Below the pieces are notes generated by a model, which was given only the letters and a program-made list of their open reading frames with translations, was not told the origin of the DNA and made no database searches. The position numbers and the translations under genes were made by a program. This document shows, piece after piece, positions 27,348 to 36,902 of a DNA stretch of 64,000 nucleotides. How positions within the stretch are numbered: position 1 is the first letter of the stretch; the number at the start of each line of letters is the position of its first letter. This DNA comes from Microcella indica (lineage in GTDB: Bacteria; Actinomycetota; Actinomycetes; Actinomycetales; Microbacteriaceae): contig NZ_CP058670.1 of the NCBI RefSeq assembly GCF_013414345.1, positions 1,488,001 through 1,552,000 of the forward strand. Reading direction: 5' to 3'.

Positions 27348-29139
27348 CATCGAGCGGCTCCCCTTCGACCGCGACGCCGTCCGCGTGTGGAGCGCGCTCG
27401 ACACGCGCCACCGCAACTGGCCGACCGTTTACGTCATCGACGGAGGCGGCACGAGCGGCACCGGGACCGGCAAGCCCACCGCTAAGACCCTCGACGACGT
27501 CTACGTCGGCGAAACCGTCAACGCCGCCGCCCGCATGCTGCAGCACCTCGACTCCCCCACCAAGCAGCACCTCACCAGCGTCCGCGTAGTCCTTGACGAC
27601 CGCTTCAACAAGTCCGCCTGCCTCGACCTCGAGTCGCACCTCATCCGCCTCCTCGCTGGCGACGGCACCTACCGCGTGCTCAACCGCAACGAAGGCATCA
27701 CCGACTCCGACTACTACGAGCGCGAGCTCTACCGCGAGTCGTTCCGGGACGTGTTCGAGCAGCTGCGCGCCGAAGGCATCTTCAGCCGCAGCATCCCCGA
27801 GATCGAGAACAGCGACCTGTTCAAGCTCTCCCCCTACAAGGCGCTCACCGACGACCAGGCGGCCGCCGTCGAAGACATCGTCGAAGGCCTCCTCGACGAC
27901 GTCGACAAGAACATCGGCGACCTGCTCGTCGTGCAAGGCGAACCCGGCACCGGCAAGACCGTCGTCGCCATCTACCTCATGAAGCTGCTCGCCGACATCG
28001 CCGCATCCAAGCCCGACGACGAGCCCGACGCCGACTCCGTCTTCGCCGAATTCTTCACCGACGAGAACCGCGTGCTGCTCAAGGACTTCACCGTCGGGCT
28101 CGTCGTACCCCAGCAGTCGCTGCGTAAGAGCATCCAGGCCGTGTTCCGTCGCACTCCCGGCCTCCACCCGCGCCAAGTGCTCACCCCGTTCGATGTCGGC
28201 GGCAGCGACACCCACTGGGATCTCCTCATCGTCGACGAAGCTCACCGCCTCAACCAGCGCGCCAACCAGGCCTCCGGCGTGCTCAACAAGAAGTTCGCCG
28301 ACAACAATGTGCGCCTGTTCGGCGCCGACGACCCCGCCAAAACGCAGCTCGACTGGATCCGCGCCCGCAGCCGCCACCAGCTGATCATGGTCGACCCCGA
28401 GCAGAGCGTGCGCCCCGCCGACCTGCCGCCCGAACTCATGCGCGCCCTCGTCGACGACGCCAAAGCCGACCACCGGCACTACCCGCTCACCTCACAGCTG
28501 CGGGTCCGCGCCGGCGAGGACTACATCGGCTGGGTGCGCAGCATCCTGCGCCCCGGGCTCCCGCTACCGGATGCTCCGCCTCCCGCACCCCGCACCTTCG
28601 AGGGCTACGACCTGCGGTTCTTCGACGACCTCGGCGAAATGCACGACGCCATCCGCGAGCGCGACACCGAACACGGGCTTGCGCGCCTCGTCGCCGGCTA
28701 CGCGTGGGAGTGGAAGAGTCGCAGCGACCCGACCGCCTACGACATCGAGCTCGACGGCCGCCAGCTGCGCTGGAACACCACCGCCACCGACTGGATCGCC
28801 TCGAAGACTTCTCTCGACGAAGTCGGCTCGATCCACACCGTGCAGGGCTACGACCTCAACTACGCCGGCGTCATCATCGGCAACGACCTGCAGTGGGACG
28901 AGGATGCTCAGCGCCTGGTCGTCGACCGTGACAGCTATTTCGACAAGAAGGGCAAGGAGAACAACCCGACGCTCGGCAAGACGTATAGCGATGAGGATCT
29001 GCTGCGGTACGTGTCCAATGTGTATGCGGTATTGATGACGAGGGGGATCCGGGGGACATACGTTTACGTTTGCGGTCAGCACCTATCTGATCGCCTGAAG
29101 GCCCTCTTCGTTCACAAGTTCGATCGCCACTCGCAGTGA
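27334..29139 (+). CDS. GIY-YIG nuclease fused to DUF2075 helicase-like ATPase
   Basis: 601 residues. The N-terminal GIY-YIG-type nuclease (about 30-120) has VYV at 32-34, VYVG at 56-59, Arg67, Glu100 in CLDLESHLI and Asn117. The DUF2075 P-loop helicase domain follows: Walker A GEPGTGKT (202-209), Walker B LLIVDEAH (297-304) and the late motifs IHTVQGYDLNYAGVIIG and YAVLMTRG of SF1-like enzymes. ATG 27334 is inside the MazG-like gene and gives a start directly before conserved sequence. DUF2075 proteins occur in defence loci and near restriction systems. The fusion predicts ATP-driven DNA cleavage. Confidence 0.88.
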   Translation: MTGSSIERLPFDRDAVRVWSALDTRHRNWPTVYVIDGGGTSGTGTGKPTAKTLDDVYVGETVNAAARMLQHLDSPTKQHLTSVRVVLDDRFNKSACLDLESHLIRLLAGDGTYRVLNRNEGITDSDYYERELYRESFRDVFEQLRAEGIFSRSIPEIENSDLFKLSPYKALTDDQAAAVEDIVEGLLDDVDKNIGDLLVVQGEPGTGKTVVAIYLMKLLADIAASKPDDEPDADSVFAEFFTDENRVLLKDFTVGLVVPQQSLRKSIQAVFRRTPGLHPRQVLTPFDVGGSDTHWDLLIVDEAHRLNQRANQASGVLNKKFADNNVRLFGADDPAKTQLDWIRARSRHQLIMVDPEQSVRPADLPPELMRALVDDAKADHRHYPLTSQLRVRAGEDYIGWVRSILRPGLPLPDAPPPAPRTFEGYDLRFFDDLGEMHDAIRERDTEHGLARLVAGYAWEWKSRSDPTAYDIELDGRQLRWNTTATDWIASKTSLDEVGSIHTVQGYDLNYAGVIIGNDLQWDEDAQRLVVDRDSYFDKKGKENNPTLGKTYSDEDLLRYVSNVYAVLMTRGIRGTYVYVCGQHLSDRLKALFVHKFDRHSQ

Positions 29140-29709
29140 CCACATCGCGACGAAGAGTCTGACGAATCGCCGAGTACGCTCGGTCGGCCAATTGCTTGAC
29201 GGTCACTCTCACCCAGCATCCATCATTGCGAGTAGCACCGTACCTCAGCGATCGCGGTCGTATGCTTCCGAAGAGCGAGTAGCGCAATTGCGGAACGTAG
29301 TGCGCGCAGAAGTCGAGGCCACTCTCAAAGCTCATCCTCGAGGCCTGCCAAGTCGAGCGGCCTGTCGTCTCCAAGGCGCCCGCACAACCACTTTGCCCGG
29401 GTAACGGCAACATAGATGATGCAATGGTCCTCGAAATCCTGCTGAAGACCCCCCTCTAGCATCGCAACTTGAGCCGACGACAAGACAACTCCCACGCGTG
29501 ACCACTCCTGGCCCTTCGCTTGAAAAACGGTCAGACCGGGAATGAGATCGGTTCTCGGGAGGCGCGCAGCGATCTGGGCGATCTGCTCGACTAGCGCAGC
29601 CTCCTTACTTGGGTCGCCTAGTCTGCTGGGCCTGCGCACACCCAAAGACTTAACGGGCTCTTCGCAGTTGAGGGGGTAGGTCGGTAGCGCGTCGGGGTCT
29701 GGAGACAGG

Positions 29710-29766
29710 GTCGAGGTCTTCCAGGATGGAAGTTCTTCAGGCTCACCATCCGAGAAAGACCTCGAC
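29710..29766 (+). promoter_or_regulatory. Leader hairpin at the ISL3 transposase start
   Basis: GTCGAGGTCTT (29710-29720) pairs perfectly with AAGACCTCGAC (29756-29766), which ends at the base before the GTG start codon. In a transcript reading in from outside, this 11-bp stem would hide the ribosome site, so it may limit transposase made from external promoters. Function inferred from position. Confidence 0.5.
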
Positions 29767-31068
29767 GTGCTCAACGCTACCTTCGACCCCGCCGATCTGA
29801 CTGTCTTCTGCCGTCTCGAGGAGCTCGGACTCGTGGTCGCCGGGCAGCGGATCGAGGCACATCGGGCGGTGTTGGAGTGCCGGATCGTGGAGCCGGACCA
29901 GTGGTGCCGGTGGTGCGGGGCGGAGGGTGTCTCGCGCGGCACCGAGGCGAGACGGCTCGCGCATGTCCCGTTCGGCGAGCGGCCGACGACGTTGCTGGTG
30001 CGGGTGCGCCGCTACCGGTGCTCGGGATGCGGCAGGTCGTGGCGGCAGGACAGCACCGCGGCGGCTGAGCCGAGGTCGAAGCTGTCCCGTGGAGCGCTCA
30101 CCTGGGCGCTCACCGCGCTCGTCGTGGACCATCTCACGATCAGCCGAGTCGCAGCTCGGCTCGGGGTGTCCTGGCACACGGCCAACAGTGCTGTTTTGGA
30201 GGAAGGCCGTCGGAGGCTGATCGGCGATCCGGCCCGCTTCGATGGGGTCACCGTGATCGGTGTCGATGAACACGTCTGGCGGCACACGAGGTTCGGGGAC
30301 CGCTACGTGACCGTGGTCATCGACCTGACCCCGGTGCGTGACGGGACGGGTCCGGCGCGGCTGCTGGACATGGTCGAGGGCCGATCGAAGCCGGTGTTCA
30401 AGACCTGGCTCGAGCAGCAGTCCCCGGCGTTCCGGGCCGGGATCGAGGTGGTCGCGATGGATGGGTTCACCGGCTTCAAGACCGCCGCCGCCGAAGCCCT
30501 CCCCGACGCGATCGAGGTGATGGACCCGTTCCACGTCGTCCAGCTCGCCGGCGACGCCCTCGACCGCACCCGGCAACGCGTCCAACAGCACACCCTCGGC
30601 CACCGCGGCCACGCCGGCGATCCGCTCTATGGTGTTCGCCGCGCCCTGCACACCGGGGAAGCGTTCCTCACCGACCGACAGCGCGCCCGCATCGAGGCGG
30701 TGTTCGCCATCGACGAGCATGTCGAGGTCGAGACCACCTGGGCCGTCTACCAGAGCATCGTCGCCGCCTACCGGCACCCCGACCGAGCCGCCGGGCGCCG
30801 AGCCCTGCAAGCGGTGATCGACTCGCTGCGTCACGGCGTTCCCGAAGTCCTCGTCGAGCTGGGCAAGCTCGGCCGCACCCTGCATCGCCGCGCCGGCGAC
30901 GTGCTGGCCTATTTCGACCTGCCCGGCACCTCGAACGGTCCAACCGAGGCGATCAACGGCCGACTCGAACACCTCCGCGGCAGTGCGCTCGGCTTCCGCA
31001 ACCTCAGCAACTACATCGCCCGCAGCCTGCTCGAAAGCGGCGGATTCAGACCCCACCTACCCGCTTGA
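29767..31068 (+). CDS. ISL3-family transposase
   Basis: 433 residues. The N-terminal zinc-ribbon part (CRWCGAEGV...RRYRCSGCGRSW) is followed by an HTH (VARLGVSWHTANSAV) and the DDE domain: VIGVDEHVWR (first Asp), VVAMDGFTGFKTAAAEALPDAIEVMDPFHVVQL (second Asp) and SNGPTEAINGRLEHLRG (Glu). GTG start within the element; intact, so the IS is probably active. Confidence 0.95.
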   Translation: MLNATFDPADLTVFCRLEELGLVVAGQRIEAHRAVLECRIVEPDQWCRWCGAEGVSRGTEARRLAHVPFGERPTTLLVRVRRYRCSGCGRSWRQDSTAAAEPRSKLSRGALTWALTALVVDHLTISRVAARLGVSWHTANSAVLEEGRRRLIGDPARFDGVTVIGVDEHVWRHTRFGDRYVTVVIDLTPVRDGTGPARLLDMVEGRSKPVFKTWLEQQSPAFRAGIEVVAMDGFTGFKTAAAEALPDAIEVMDPFHVVQLAGDALDRTRQRVQQHTLGHRGHAGDPLYGVRRALHTGEAFLTDRQRARIEAVFAIDEHVEVETTWAVYQSIVAAYRHPDRAAGRRALQAVIDSLRHGVPEVLVELGKLGRTLHRRAGDVLAYFDLPGTSNGPTEAINGRLEHLRGSALGFRNLSNYIARSLLESGGFRPHLPA

Positions 31069-32135
31069 TTGCGAAGAGCCACTTAACGGTGTCGCGCAGT
31101 GCATCCAGGACTGTGACAGCATCTTCGCCAGCCATTAGGCGGGCGACCAACGGCTCCATGATCTCTCGCTGCTTCTGCAGGAAAGAGTCACGATCTATTT
31201 TGAGCTTAGCTATCGCGCTTTCTCGGCCATGCGCGTTTTCGCCGAGTCGAGACTTCGTGACGACATCAAGTAGAAGCAGAATCGCAGCATCTGACTTGTT
31301 TTCGACGTTCCGAAAGGCCAATGGTAGGACGTTGTCCCCGACTCTCCATAGATCTCGCCAGCGTCGCGCCAGTGCAACATCAATGTCTTCACTTGAGATA
31401 GGTGGCAAGCTCGCCTTCTCGCCACGTCGGAGAGCGGCAGCAAGCTCTGGCATTTGTGTGCCATGAAATCGGAAAGACTGACTAAGGATTCGACAGTTGA
31501 ACCGGTCAGTGGTCGCCTCCAACAACTTCGCAACGAGATGAGGCTGCGCGCCCCTCCATTTGTAGAGTGCCTGCCAGGGGTCTCCGATCGTAGTCACAGA
31601 CGAACCCGAATCGGCCGCAAGTCGAGCGACCTCTATGTCAAGCTCGTCAGCGTCGTACACCTCGTCGATGATGATTGCTCTGTAGCTACTGGAAAGCCAA
31701 TCGGAGATGAGCGCGCGTAGGTCAACATCTTCAAGCACTGCGCGAAGTACATGTCTGACATCTTCGTGATCCACAATGCCCTGCCCAAGTATGGACTGGT
31801 GTTTGGCCTTGGCTCCTACACCCCGTGCTGGCTTGGTGACCATCCGACTAAGTGACACCACTTGTCGTTTCGAGTTTAGGCTCGCGTAGCGCCGCCAATT
31901 GCGATCTGGGACGAGGTACGTGAATCCGTCAAGCCCTCGGTAGTCGTCCCGAACGTCGAGACGCTCATGACTCCCAGGCCAGCTGATGATCTTTTCTCTT
32001 ATGAGTCGATGAATTAGGTCAACATAGACGTGATCAAAGGTGGCAATTCGATGTGGGTACACGAGGCAAGATTCGCCCCAGCGGCTAGTGACTCTGGCCT
32101 GACCCCGTGTTTCGGTCCACGCCGTTTGGGAGTCG

Positions 32136-32939
32136 TCACGGGTTTCGATGCGTGCAGTCCCGAGCATAGGCCGCCGGGGTCCGGTAGCCGAGCGCGGAGT
32201 GGCGACGGCCATGGTTGTAGTCCCTTTTCCAGTCGCCGATCACGACCCGGGCATGGTGCAGGCTGTAGAAACTGTTCAGGTTCAAACACTCGTCGCGAAT
32301 GCGGGAGTTGAACGATTCCACGTAGCCGTTGCGCCACGGCTGGCCCGGCGGAATGTAGGAGATCCCCACCGAGTCGTTCGCCCAGTCGGCGAGGGTTTGG
32401 GAGACGAACTCGGGCCCGTTGTCGCACCGCAACACAGTCGGCAGGCCACGGTGGGCGACGATGCGCTCCAGTTCGTCCACGAGCCGGTCGGCGGTGATCG
32501 AGCGCTCCACGAGCCCGCCGACGCATTCGCGGGTGTGCTCATCGATGATCGAGGCGATCTTCAGGTTGCGACCGTTCTCGGTGGCATCGAACTGGAAATC
32601 CACCGCCCACACCGTGTTAGGCGCGTCAGCCGGGATAGGTTCAGCGGTGGAGGCGCCGACGCGTTTGCGGCGACGACGCACGATCACCCGCAGGCCTTCC
32701 TCACGCCAGAGCCGTTGGATCTTCTTGACGTTCACCACCCAGCCCTCACCGACGGCGTCGGCGTGGGCGTTGCGGTAGCCGCGCCGAGGATGAGTCTTCG
32801 CCCACGCTCGCAGCCACGTCCGCAATGCAGCGTCTGGGTCGGCGCAGGTCTCCGAGACCAAGGGTCGGCGCCAGGCCGATCTGCTCAGCCCGACCAGACG
32901 ACACGCCATCCGCTCACTGATGTCGAACACGCTCAGCAA
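32136..32939 (-). CDS. IS3-family transposase OrfB, DDE integrase domain (copy A)
   Basis: 267 residues from the in-frame TTG; in the OrfAB fusion the frame joins upstream at the GGGAAAC slip site. The rve-type catalytic residues are VWAVDFQFDA (Asp), LRCDNGPEFVSQ (Asp) and GYVESFNSRIRDECLN (Glu, DDE with the IS3 spacing). Intact. Confidence 0.95.
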   Translation of the reverse strand: MLSVFDISERMACRLVGLSRSAWRRPLVSETCADPDAALRTWLRAWAKTHPRRGYRNAHADAVGEGWVVNVKKIQRLWREEGLRVIVRRRRKRVGASTAEPIPADAPNTVWAVDFQFDATENGRNLKIASIIDEHTRECVGGLVERSITADRLVDELERIVAHRGLPTVLRCDNGPEFVSQTLADWANDSVGISYIPPGQPWRNGYVESFNSRIRDECLNLNSFYSLHHARVVIGDWKRDYNHGRRHSALGYRTPAAYARDCTHRNP

Positions 32940-32971
32940 GTGACGGATCGCGGCGCGGCGTCTGCCCGGGC

Positions 32972-33256
32972 CTAAAAGTTTCCCTCTGCCAGCTCCTTCA
33001 ACGCCGCCTTCTCCAGCTCCGCCTCAGCCAGCAGTCGCTTCAAGGTCGCGTTCTGTTTCTCGAGCTCTTTGAGCCGTTTCGCGTCTTCTGCTTTCAGGCC
33101 GCCGTATTGGTTGCGCCACCGGTAGTAGGTCTGCTCCGACACGCCGAGCTCCCGGCAGGCAGCTGCAACGTCGCCGCCATCGGCCAGGACACGGTCAGCG
33201 ATGCCGAGCTTGCGAACGATCTGTTCCGGCGTGTGCCGGCGCCTTCTCGTGGTCAT
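32972..33256 (-). CDS. IS3-family transposase OrfA (copy A)
   Basis: 94 residues from MTTRRRRHTPEQIVRKL. IADRVLADGGDVAAACRELGVSEQTYYRWRNQYGGL is the HTH that binds the IS ends, followed by a leucine-zipper-like helix (LKELEKQNATLKRLLAEAELEKAALKEL). A slippery heptamer GGGAAAC (complement of 32978-32984) just before the stop allows a -1 frameshift into orfB to make the OrfAB transposase. Confidence 0.95.
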   Translation of the reverse strand: MTTRRRRHTPEQIVRKLGIADRVLADGGDVAAACRELGVSEQTYYRWRNQYGGLKAEDAKRLKELEKQNATLKRLLAEAELEKAALKELAEGNF

Positions 33257-33535
33257 GATGAATCCAGTCTTCCTCCCCGACGAGCGGGGCAACAAGACGA
33301 CTCTCATAACGAACGGACCGAAAATCTGGGGTCAGGCCAACTCGTTGAGCTAGCTCTCGAGCTGCTGCTCGGTTAAACGTGAGCCCCAAGACGCCTCTGT
33401 CATCCCCACGTTGGTATCGATGGAAGCCAAAACGCTCCGCAGCGACCGTGGTCTTTCCACTGCCCGGAGCCGAGACGATGTCCACCAGCCGATCCTCGGA
33501 CGCGGCTGCGAGCACTTGCTCATCTGTGAGATGGA

Positions 33536-35386
33536 TCATTGATCCTGAGCGGAGGAATCCGTGCGCTTGACAGCTCCACCGTCATAGAGCCAATCGAACA
33601 TAGCCTCCAGTTCGGCCGGAACATGGAATGCGGCCCGATCCGAGTCGATGGCGTCGGCAAGTGCTACTGAGAATGCCCCCTTGTCGACGCCTCGAGCTCT
33701 GAAATGCTGATCGATACCGTCAGCCGTGAAAGCGAACGGTCTTGTCAGACCAGCTGTGTCAAACACTGCTTCGAAGAGAGACTCATTTCCAGCCGCGAGA
33801 GATGGCTCCAAGGTCGGCATTGACCAGAAGAACTTTGCGGTATCGGCGTCCAATTCGGTGTGCCAAGCAGGTGGCTTAAATGATTTCCCAACGTCGCGGT
33901 GATCTGTATCTGCGAGCGCTGCTACGCGGGCAACAATTTCATGCCCAGGAGTGGCAAGAAGCCGAATTGGCCATTTTCCTATCTTGTGACCGACCGGGAA
34001 TATGGCAAGCGCATCGACAAAGGCGAACTTGCTGCGATCGCCGGCGGCCCACGCCCGACCGATGACCCGCATGAGCATCGCTTCGGTTACACCTTCAACG
34101 ACGAGGAGGTTTTCAGCGAACAGGGCGGCGGAGCGGTTCGCATCGAGGTGGAGTCGTGTTTGCCGCAAGAGAGACTCCCGCTCCCCAGGAGCGATGGGGA
34201 CAGATCCAAGTGCACGGGCCACGGGGCGCCCCGTCTGCTCACGACGCAAGACAACGATCTCCGCAGGATCGCAAGCCGCAATGAGTTCTGAAGAGTGCGT
34301 GGTGACGATCACCTGGATCTCTGGTCGAGCGCGTACGACTTCACGCAGATAGCGAATCAGACCGTATTGAAGCTGAGGATGGAGGTGCGCTTCCGGTTCC
34401 TCAAGCAGAACTGTCACGTGAAATAGGTCCGGGTAGAAAGAGTCCGCGTCTGCTTCGGCGGATTCTGCCGTCTCGGCTAGTCGCGCCCTAGCCGCAGATG
34501 CGTCGAAGTCCTCAGAACTTTCGGACCTGCTGACCTGATCCTCCGTCGGTGCAACGCTCGGGCTGGATGCCTCAATCTCCTCTGGTCGGGACAAGTCAGG
34601 AATCCCAGCCAGCGTGACTGCAATGTGCAGGAGGTTGACGAATCCAAGGCTTGATACTTCAAGGCGTTTGCCCGCCAGTCGGTCTGGTACGAGAGCAAGC
34701 AAGAGTTCAAGCACTCGCGCGAGATATCCATCATCAACTCTCTGGTGTCCAAAGAATGCGAAGTGCTCTCGGACCCCGGCGCTCGCCATCGATAGGTGAT
34801 TCCCGATTCGCTCTTCAAGGCCCACGAGGAGGTCGTGCTCAGTCATCGAGGTGAGCATCGCGTCGGCAACGGAGCGAAGCGACGCAAGGCCACCGGTCTC
34901 GGGGCGCCGTCGCTCCTCAGCACGAAGAAGCTCAAGCAACACGCGTGCGTCGCGTCGCGAAAGGTCATCGATGGGGTTCCTCTGGGCTGGGAGATACACC
35001 AATCGCACGTTCTCGTGCCCCTCCGTGGGCGACACGACATGCCCAGCGCGAACCTTGCCGAGTGAACGCTCGAGCGGGCGCCCCCATCTCGGGGCTTCAT
35101 GGCCCATTTCGTAGAGCGATCGCCCGAGCGCGCCCTCAGCTTCGAGGTCGCCTTCCAACGAGTACTGGACATCAACCGCGCGAGGCGTGTCTCCTAGGGC
35201 TGCTCCGTCGATCGCCGGAAGTTGCGGAAAACGATGACGATGCGCCAACACGATGGCTTCGTTGATAGTGGTCTTGCCAGTCCCGTTCGCACCGACGATT
35301 AGAGAAAAGCGTCCGGGCAATTCACACGAGATTGGGTCGACAGCCGATGCACGAAACCCGTTAACCTCTACACGACGAAGATGCAC
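33536..35386 (-). CDS. gajA: Gabija-type OLD-family ATPase/TOPRIM nuclease
   Basis: 616 residues. ABC-type ATPase halves: Walker A GANGTGKT (32-39), Walker [13 protein letters not shown] (327-338) and H-loop TTHSSEL (362-368). The TOPRIM nuclease has [13 protein letters not shown] (Glu431) and LADTD (Asp493, Asp495). This is the layout of class 2 OLD nucleases and GajA, which nick DNA when NTPs fall during phage attack; GajB is the partner helicase. GTG start with GAGGAG 5 nt upstream. It overlaps the disrupted gajB by 4 nt. Codon use is less GC-biased than in the core genes, in line with acquisition beside a tRNA. Still open, but probably without a working partner. Confidence 0.9.
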   Translation of the reverse strand: MHLRRVEVNGFRASAVDPISCELPGRFSLIVGANGTGKTTINEAIVLAHRHRFPQLPAIDGAALGDTPRAVDVQYSLEGDLEAEGALGRSLYEMGHEAPRWGRPLERSLGKVRAGHVVSPTEGHENVRLVYLPAQRNPIDDLSRRDARVLLELLRAEERRRPETGGLASLRSVADAMLTSMTEHDLLVGLEERIGNHLSMASAGVREHFAFFGHQRVDDGYLARVLELLLALVPDRLAGKRLEVSSLGFVNLLHIAVTLAGIPDLSRPEEIEASSPSVAPTEDQVSRSESSEDFDASAARARLAETAESAEADADSFYPDLFHVTVLLEEPEAHLHPQLQYGLIRYLREVVRARPEIQVIVTTHSSELIAACDPAEIVVLRREQTGRPVARALGSVPIAPGERESLLRQTRLHLDANRSAALFAENLLVVEGVTEAMLMRVIGRAWAAGDRSKFAFVDALAIFPVGHKIGKWPIRLLATPGHEIVARVAALADTDHRDVGKSFKPPAWHTELDADTAKFFWSMPTLEPSLAAGNESLFEAVFDTAGLTRPFAFTADGIDQHFRARGVDKGAFSVALADAIDSDRAAFHVPAELEAMFDWLYDGGAVKRTDSSAQDQ

Positions 35387-35761
35387 CTGGACTCCTCAAT
35401 CCGATGATTGCCACATTGGTCGTGAAATTGAGCGACCTGGGCTCCTTAATGGACCGACGCACGCAATGGTCTGTGGGGCAACGTCGGCCAATCTGGCCGA
35501 CGGAATTGACAATAGATCAGTGGACGCTTGCGAGACAGAAGTTCGACCGCGTGTCATCAGCACAGATCTTGCTCGACTGCGAGTGAAACGAACACGCCGA
35601 CCCGGTACGACAACACAAACGCGAGCAGGTTGGTCTTCGCGAGTTGAAGAGAGATGGCAGGTTGTGGATTTGTCCCCACCGGCTCCCCCACACGTTGCTG
35701 CGCAACGCGTGGGGCCCCTCGCGCGGCGTGGGCCCACCTGCTCGCAGGTGCAATGTTGATT
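35387..35761. other. Gap upstream of gajA with a hairpin cluster
   Basis: 375 bp with no credible gene. The gajA promoter should lie near 35390-35500. The tRNA-proximal part has a 13-bp hairpin with one mismatch and a TGC loop (35686-35698 with 35702-35714) and a perfect CACCTGC-TC-GCAGGTG palindrome (35735-35750). Next to it is the long palindrome at 35762-35822. The cluster may mark an old junction of the accessory stretch. Confidence 0.5.
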
Positions 35762-35812
35762 AGCCCGACCAAATGAAATGAGGGGCCGTCGTTGACGGCC
35801 CCTCATTTCATT

Positions 35813-35822
<10 letters not shown>
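35762..35822. repeat. 29-bp perfect inverted repeat covering the tRNA-Pro 3' end
   Basis: Arms 35762-35790 and 35794-35822 are exact complements with a GTT loop. The right arm contains the last bases of the tRNA including CCA, so the left arm is an inverted copy of the tRNA 3' end plus 18 bp of flank. On the minus strand the inner GGGGCCGTC-AAC-GACGGCCCC followed by TCATTTCATTT should act as the tRNA terminator. Confidence 0.85.
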
Positions 35823-35889
<67 letters not shown>

Positions 35890-35982
35890 TGGCTGGCCCG
35901 ACGTGCGTGGGCCGGGAGCAAGCTTAGCGGAGGTGGAGGGGTGGTGCGTGCGGGCACCGCGAGACACTGACGAGCTTCGCCG

Positions 35983-36867
35983 TCAGGGGGCAACCAGGGT
36001 GGGCAGGGTGTTCGGGTCGTGGGCGGGGAGGAGGCGCAGGGTTGGGTTCAGGGACTGGAGGGCCACGAGACGACGTGCAGTGTCTAGCTGAGTAGCGCGG
36101 TCTCCCACGTCGGGCACTATGGCGCGCGGGAGCAGGCTGGGGTCGTAGGTGGCGTCTCCTGCGAGGAGGAGAGGCGGAGCATCCCCTCGGCGGATCAGGA
36201 GGCTCATCGAACCCGGGGTATGGCCGGGGGTGGGCAGGAGGAGCAGCGTGCCGTCGTCGTGGATGTCGTGGGCGGTGGCGAAGGGGGCGAGCAGCGGATC
36301 ATCCGTGGGGGTGAACGACACCGGGGTGAACGCGGCGGTGGGCGGGGCCACGTGGTCGGGCAGGATGCCGTGCAGCTGCGGGCGCTTCTCGTCGAGCAGG
36401 GCCAGCTCGTCCGCAGCCACCAGAACCGGCGTGGAACCCAGCTGCGGCACACCGCCGGCATGATCCTGGTGCAGGTGCGACAGAGCGGCGTAGGCGAGCG
36501 ACGAGACCGGATGCCCGATCTCGGCCAGCTGCGTCGTCAAATCGTGCTCGGGGCTCACCTCGAAGCGCGCCTGCCGGCGGTACACCCAGCCGAGCGGGCC
36601 CCGCGAGTAGAAGTCGGGGTCGGTCACGGAGGCGAGCGGCTGGCCCGTGTCGAACAGCACCGTGCCGCGCTCGTGCTCGACGACGAAGACGTGCACGGGC
36701 AGCCATTCGCTCCACGTGCGGGCGGTGAGCGTCCACCACAGCATGGGAGTTCCCGTGCCGGCGATGTTCTTCGGCCGCACCTGCACGCGGCCGACCGTGA
36801 GGGCGTGCACGGCGCCGACCGGGCCGGAGGAGGGTGCGGGGGCGACCGCGCGGGCAGGAGCTGACAT
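35983..36867 (-). CDS. Metallo-beta-lactamase-fold hydrolase (AHL-lactonase-like family)
   Basis: 294 residues. SHLHQDHAGG is the HxHxDH zinc motif. PTPGHTPGSMSLL gives the next His, LLAGDATYD the bridging Asp, and LLPAHDP the last His, so both zinc sites are complete. The N-terminal VFVVEHERGTVLFDTGQP pattern is typical of the N-acyl-homoserine-lactonase-type subfamily, but the substrate may be another lactone or ester. No signal peptide. Confidence 0.88.
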   Translation of the reverse strand: MSAPARAVAPAPSSGPVGAVHALTVGRVQVRPKNIAGTGTPMLWWTLTARTWSEWLPVHVFVVEHERGTVLFDTGQPLASVTDPDFYSRGPLGWVYRRQARFEVSPEHDLTTQLAEIGHPVSSLAYAALSHLHQDHAGGVPQLGSTPVLVAADELALLDEKRPQLHGILPDHVAPPTAAFTPVSFTPTDDPLLAPFATAHDIHDDGTLLLLPTPGHTPGSMSLLIRRGDAPPLLLAGDATYDPSLLPRAIVPDVGDRATQLDTARRLVALQSLNPTLRLLPAHDPNTLPTLVAP

Positions 36868-36902
36868 GGGGTCAGTATTGCACCGAGGTCACCCGGCTCG
36901 GC

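Larger units (their letters stand above)
29656..31080 (+). mobile_element. ISL3-family insertion sequence in gajB
   Basis: A 1425-bp element beginning GGCTCTTCGCA and ending in the imperfect complement (24 of 29 terminal positions match). It is flanked by perfect 8-bp target duplications ACTTAACG at 29648-29655 and 31081-31088. The GGCTCTTC ends and the 8-bp duplication are ISL3 hallmarks (IS1207/IS31831 relatives). It inserted in gajB after codon 403 in the opposite orientation. Confidence 0.95.
32095..33339 (-). mobile_element. IS3-family (IS407-type) element, copy A, in gajB
   Basis: A 1245-bp element with ends TGGCCTGACCCC...GGGGTCAGGCCA, flanked by 4-bp target duplications ACTC (32091-32094 and 33340-33343). 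It carries orfA and orfB in the -1 frame. Both strands' reading frames are identical to those of copy B at 60189-61433, so the copies are the same element. It inserted after codon 66 of gajB, in the same orientation. Confidence 0.95.
29325..33539 (-). pseudogene. gajB: Gabija-type UvrD-like helicase gene interrupted by two insertion sequences
   Basis: The gene lies in three pieces on the minus strand: 33539-33340 ([13 protein letters not shown], Walker A SAPGSGKTT), 32094-31081 (motif II IIIDEVYDADELD, GDPWQALYKWRGA, LSQSFRF) and 29655-29325 (TVFQAKGQEW, IIYVAVTRAKW). They are split by an IS3 element and an ISL3 element. Deleting both with one copy of each target duplication leaves 1533 nt, an unbroken 510-codon frame. 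Across the joints it reads LAQRV-TSRWGE and RDTVK-SLGVRR. GajB of Bacillus is about 494 residues. The start overlaps gajA by 4 nt. As it stands only a 114-residue fragment with an IS-encoded tail can be made from the start codon. Confidence 0.92.

Noticed and set aside
27223-28479. Valine/glycine-rich minus-strand frame opposite the GIY-YIG-DUF2075 gene
   Set aside because: Mirror of the coding strand codon bias; the plus strand has Walker motifs and nuclease residues.
29743-31056. Long open frame antisense to the ISL3 transposase
   Set aside because: High-GC shadow of the real transposase frame; no protein-like composition or motif.
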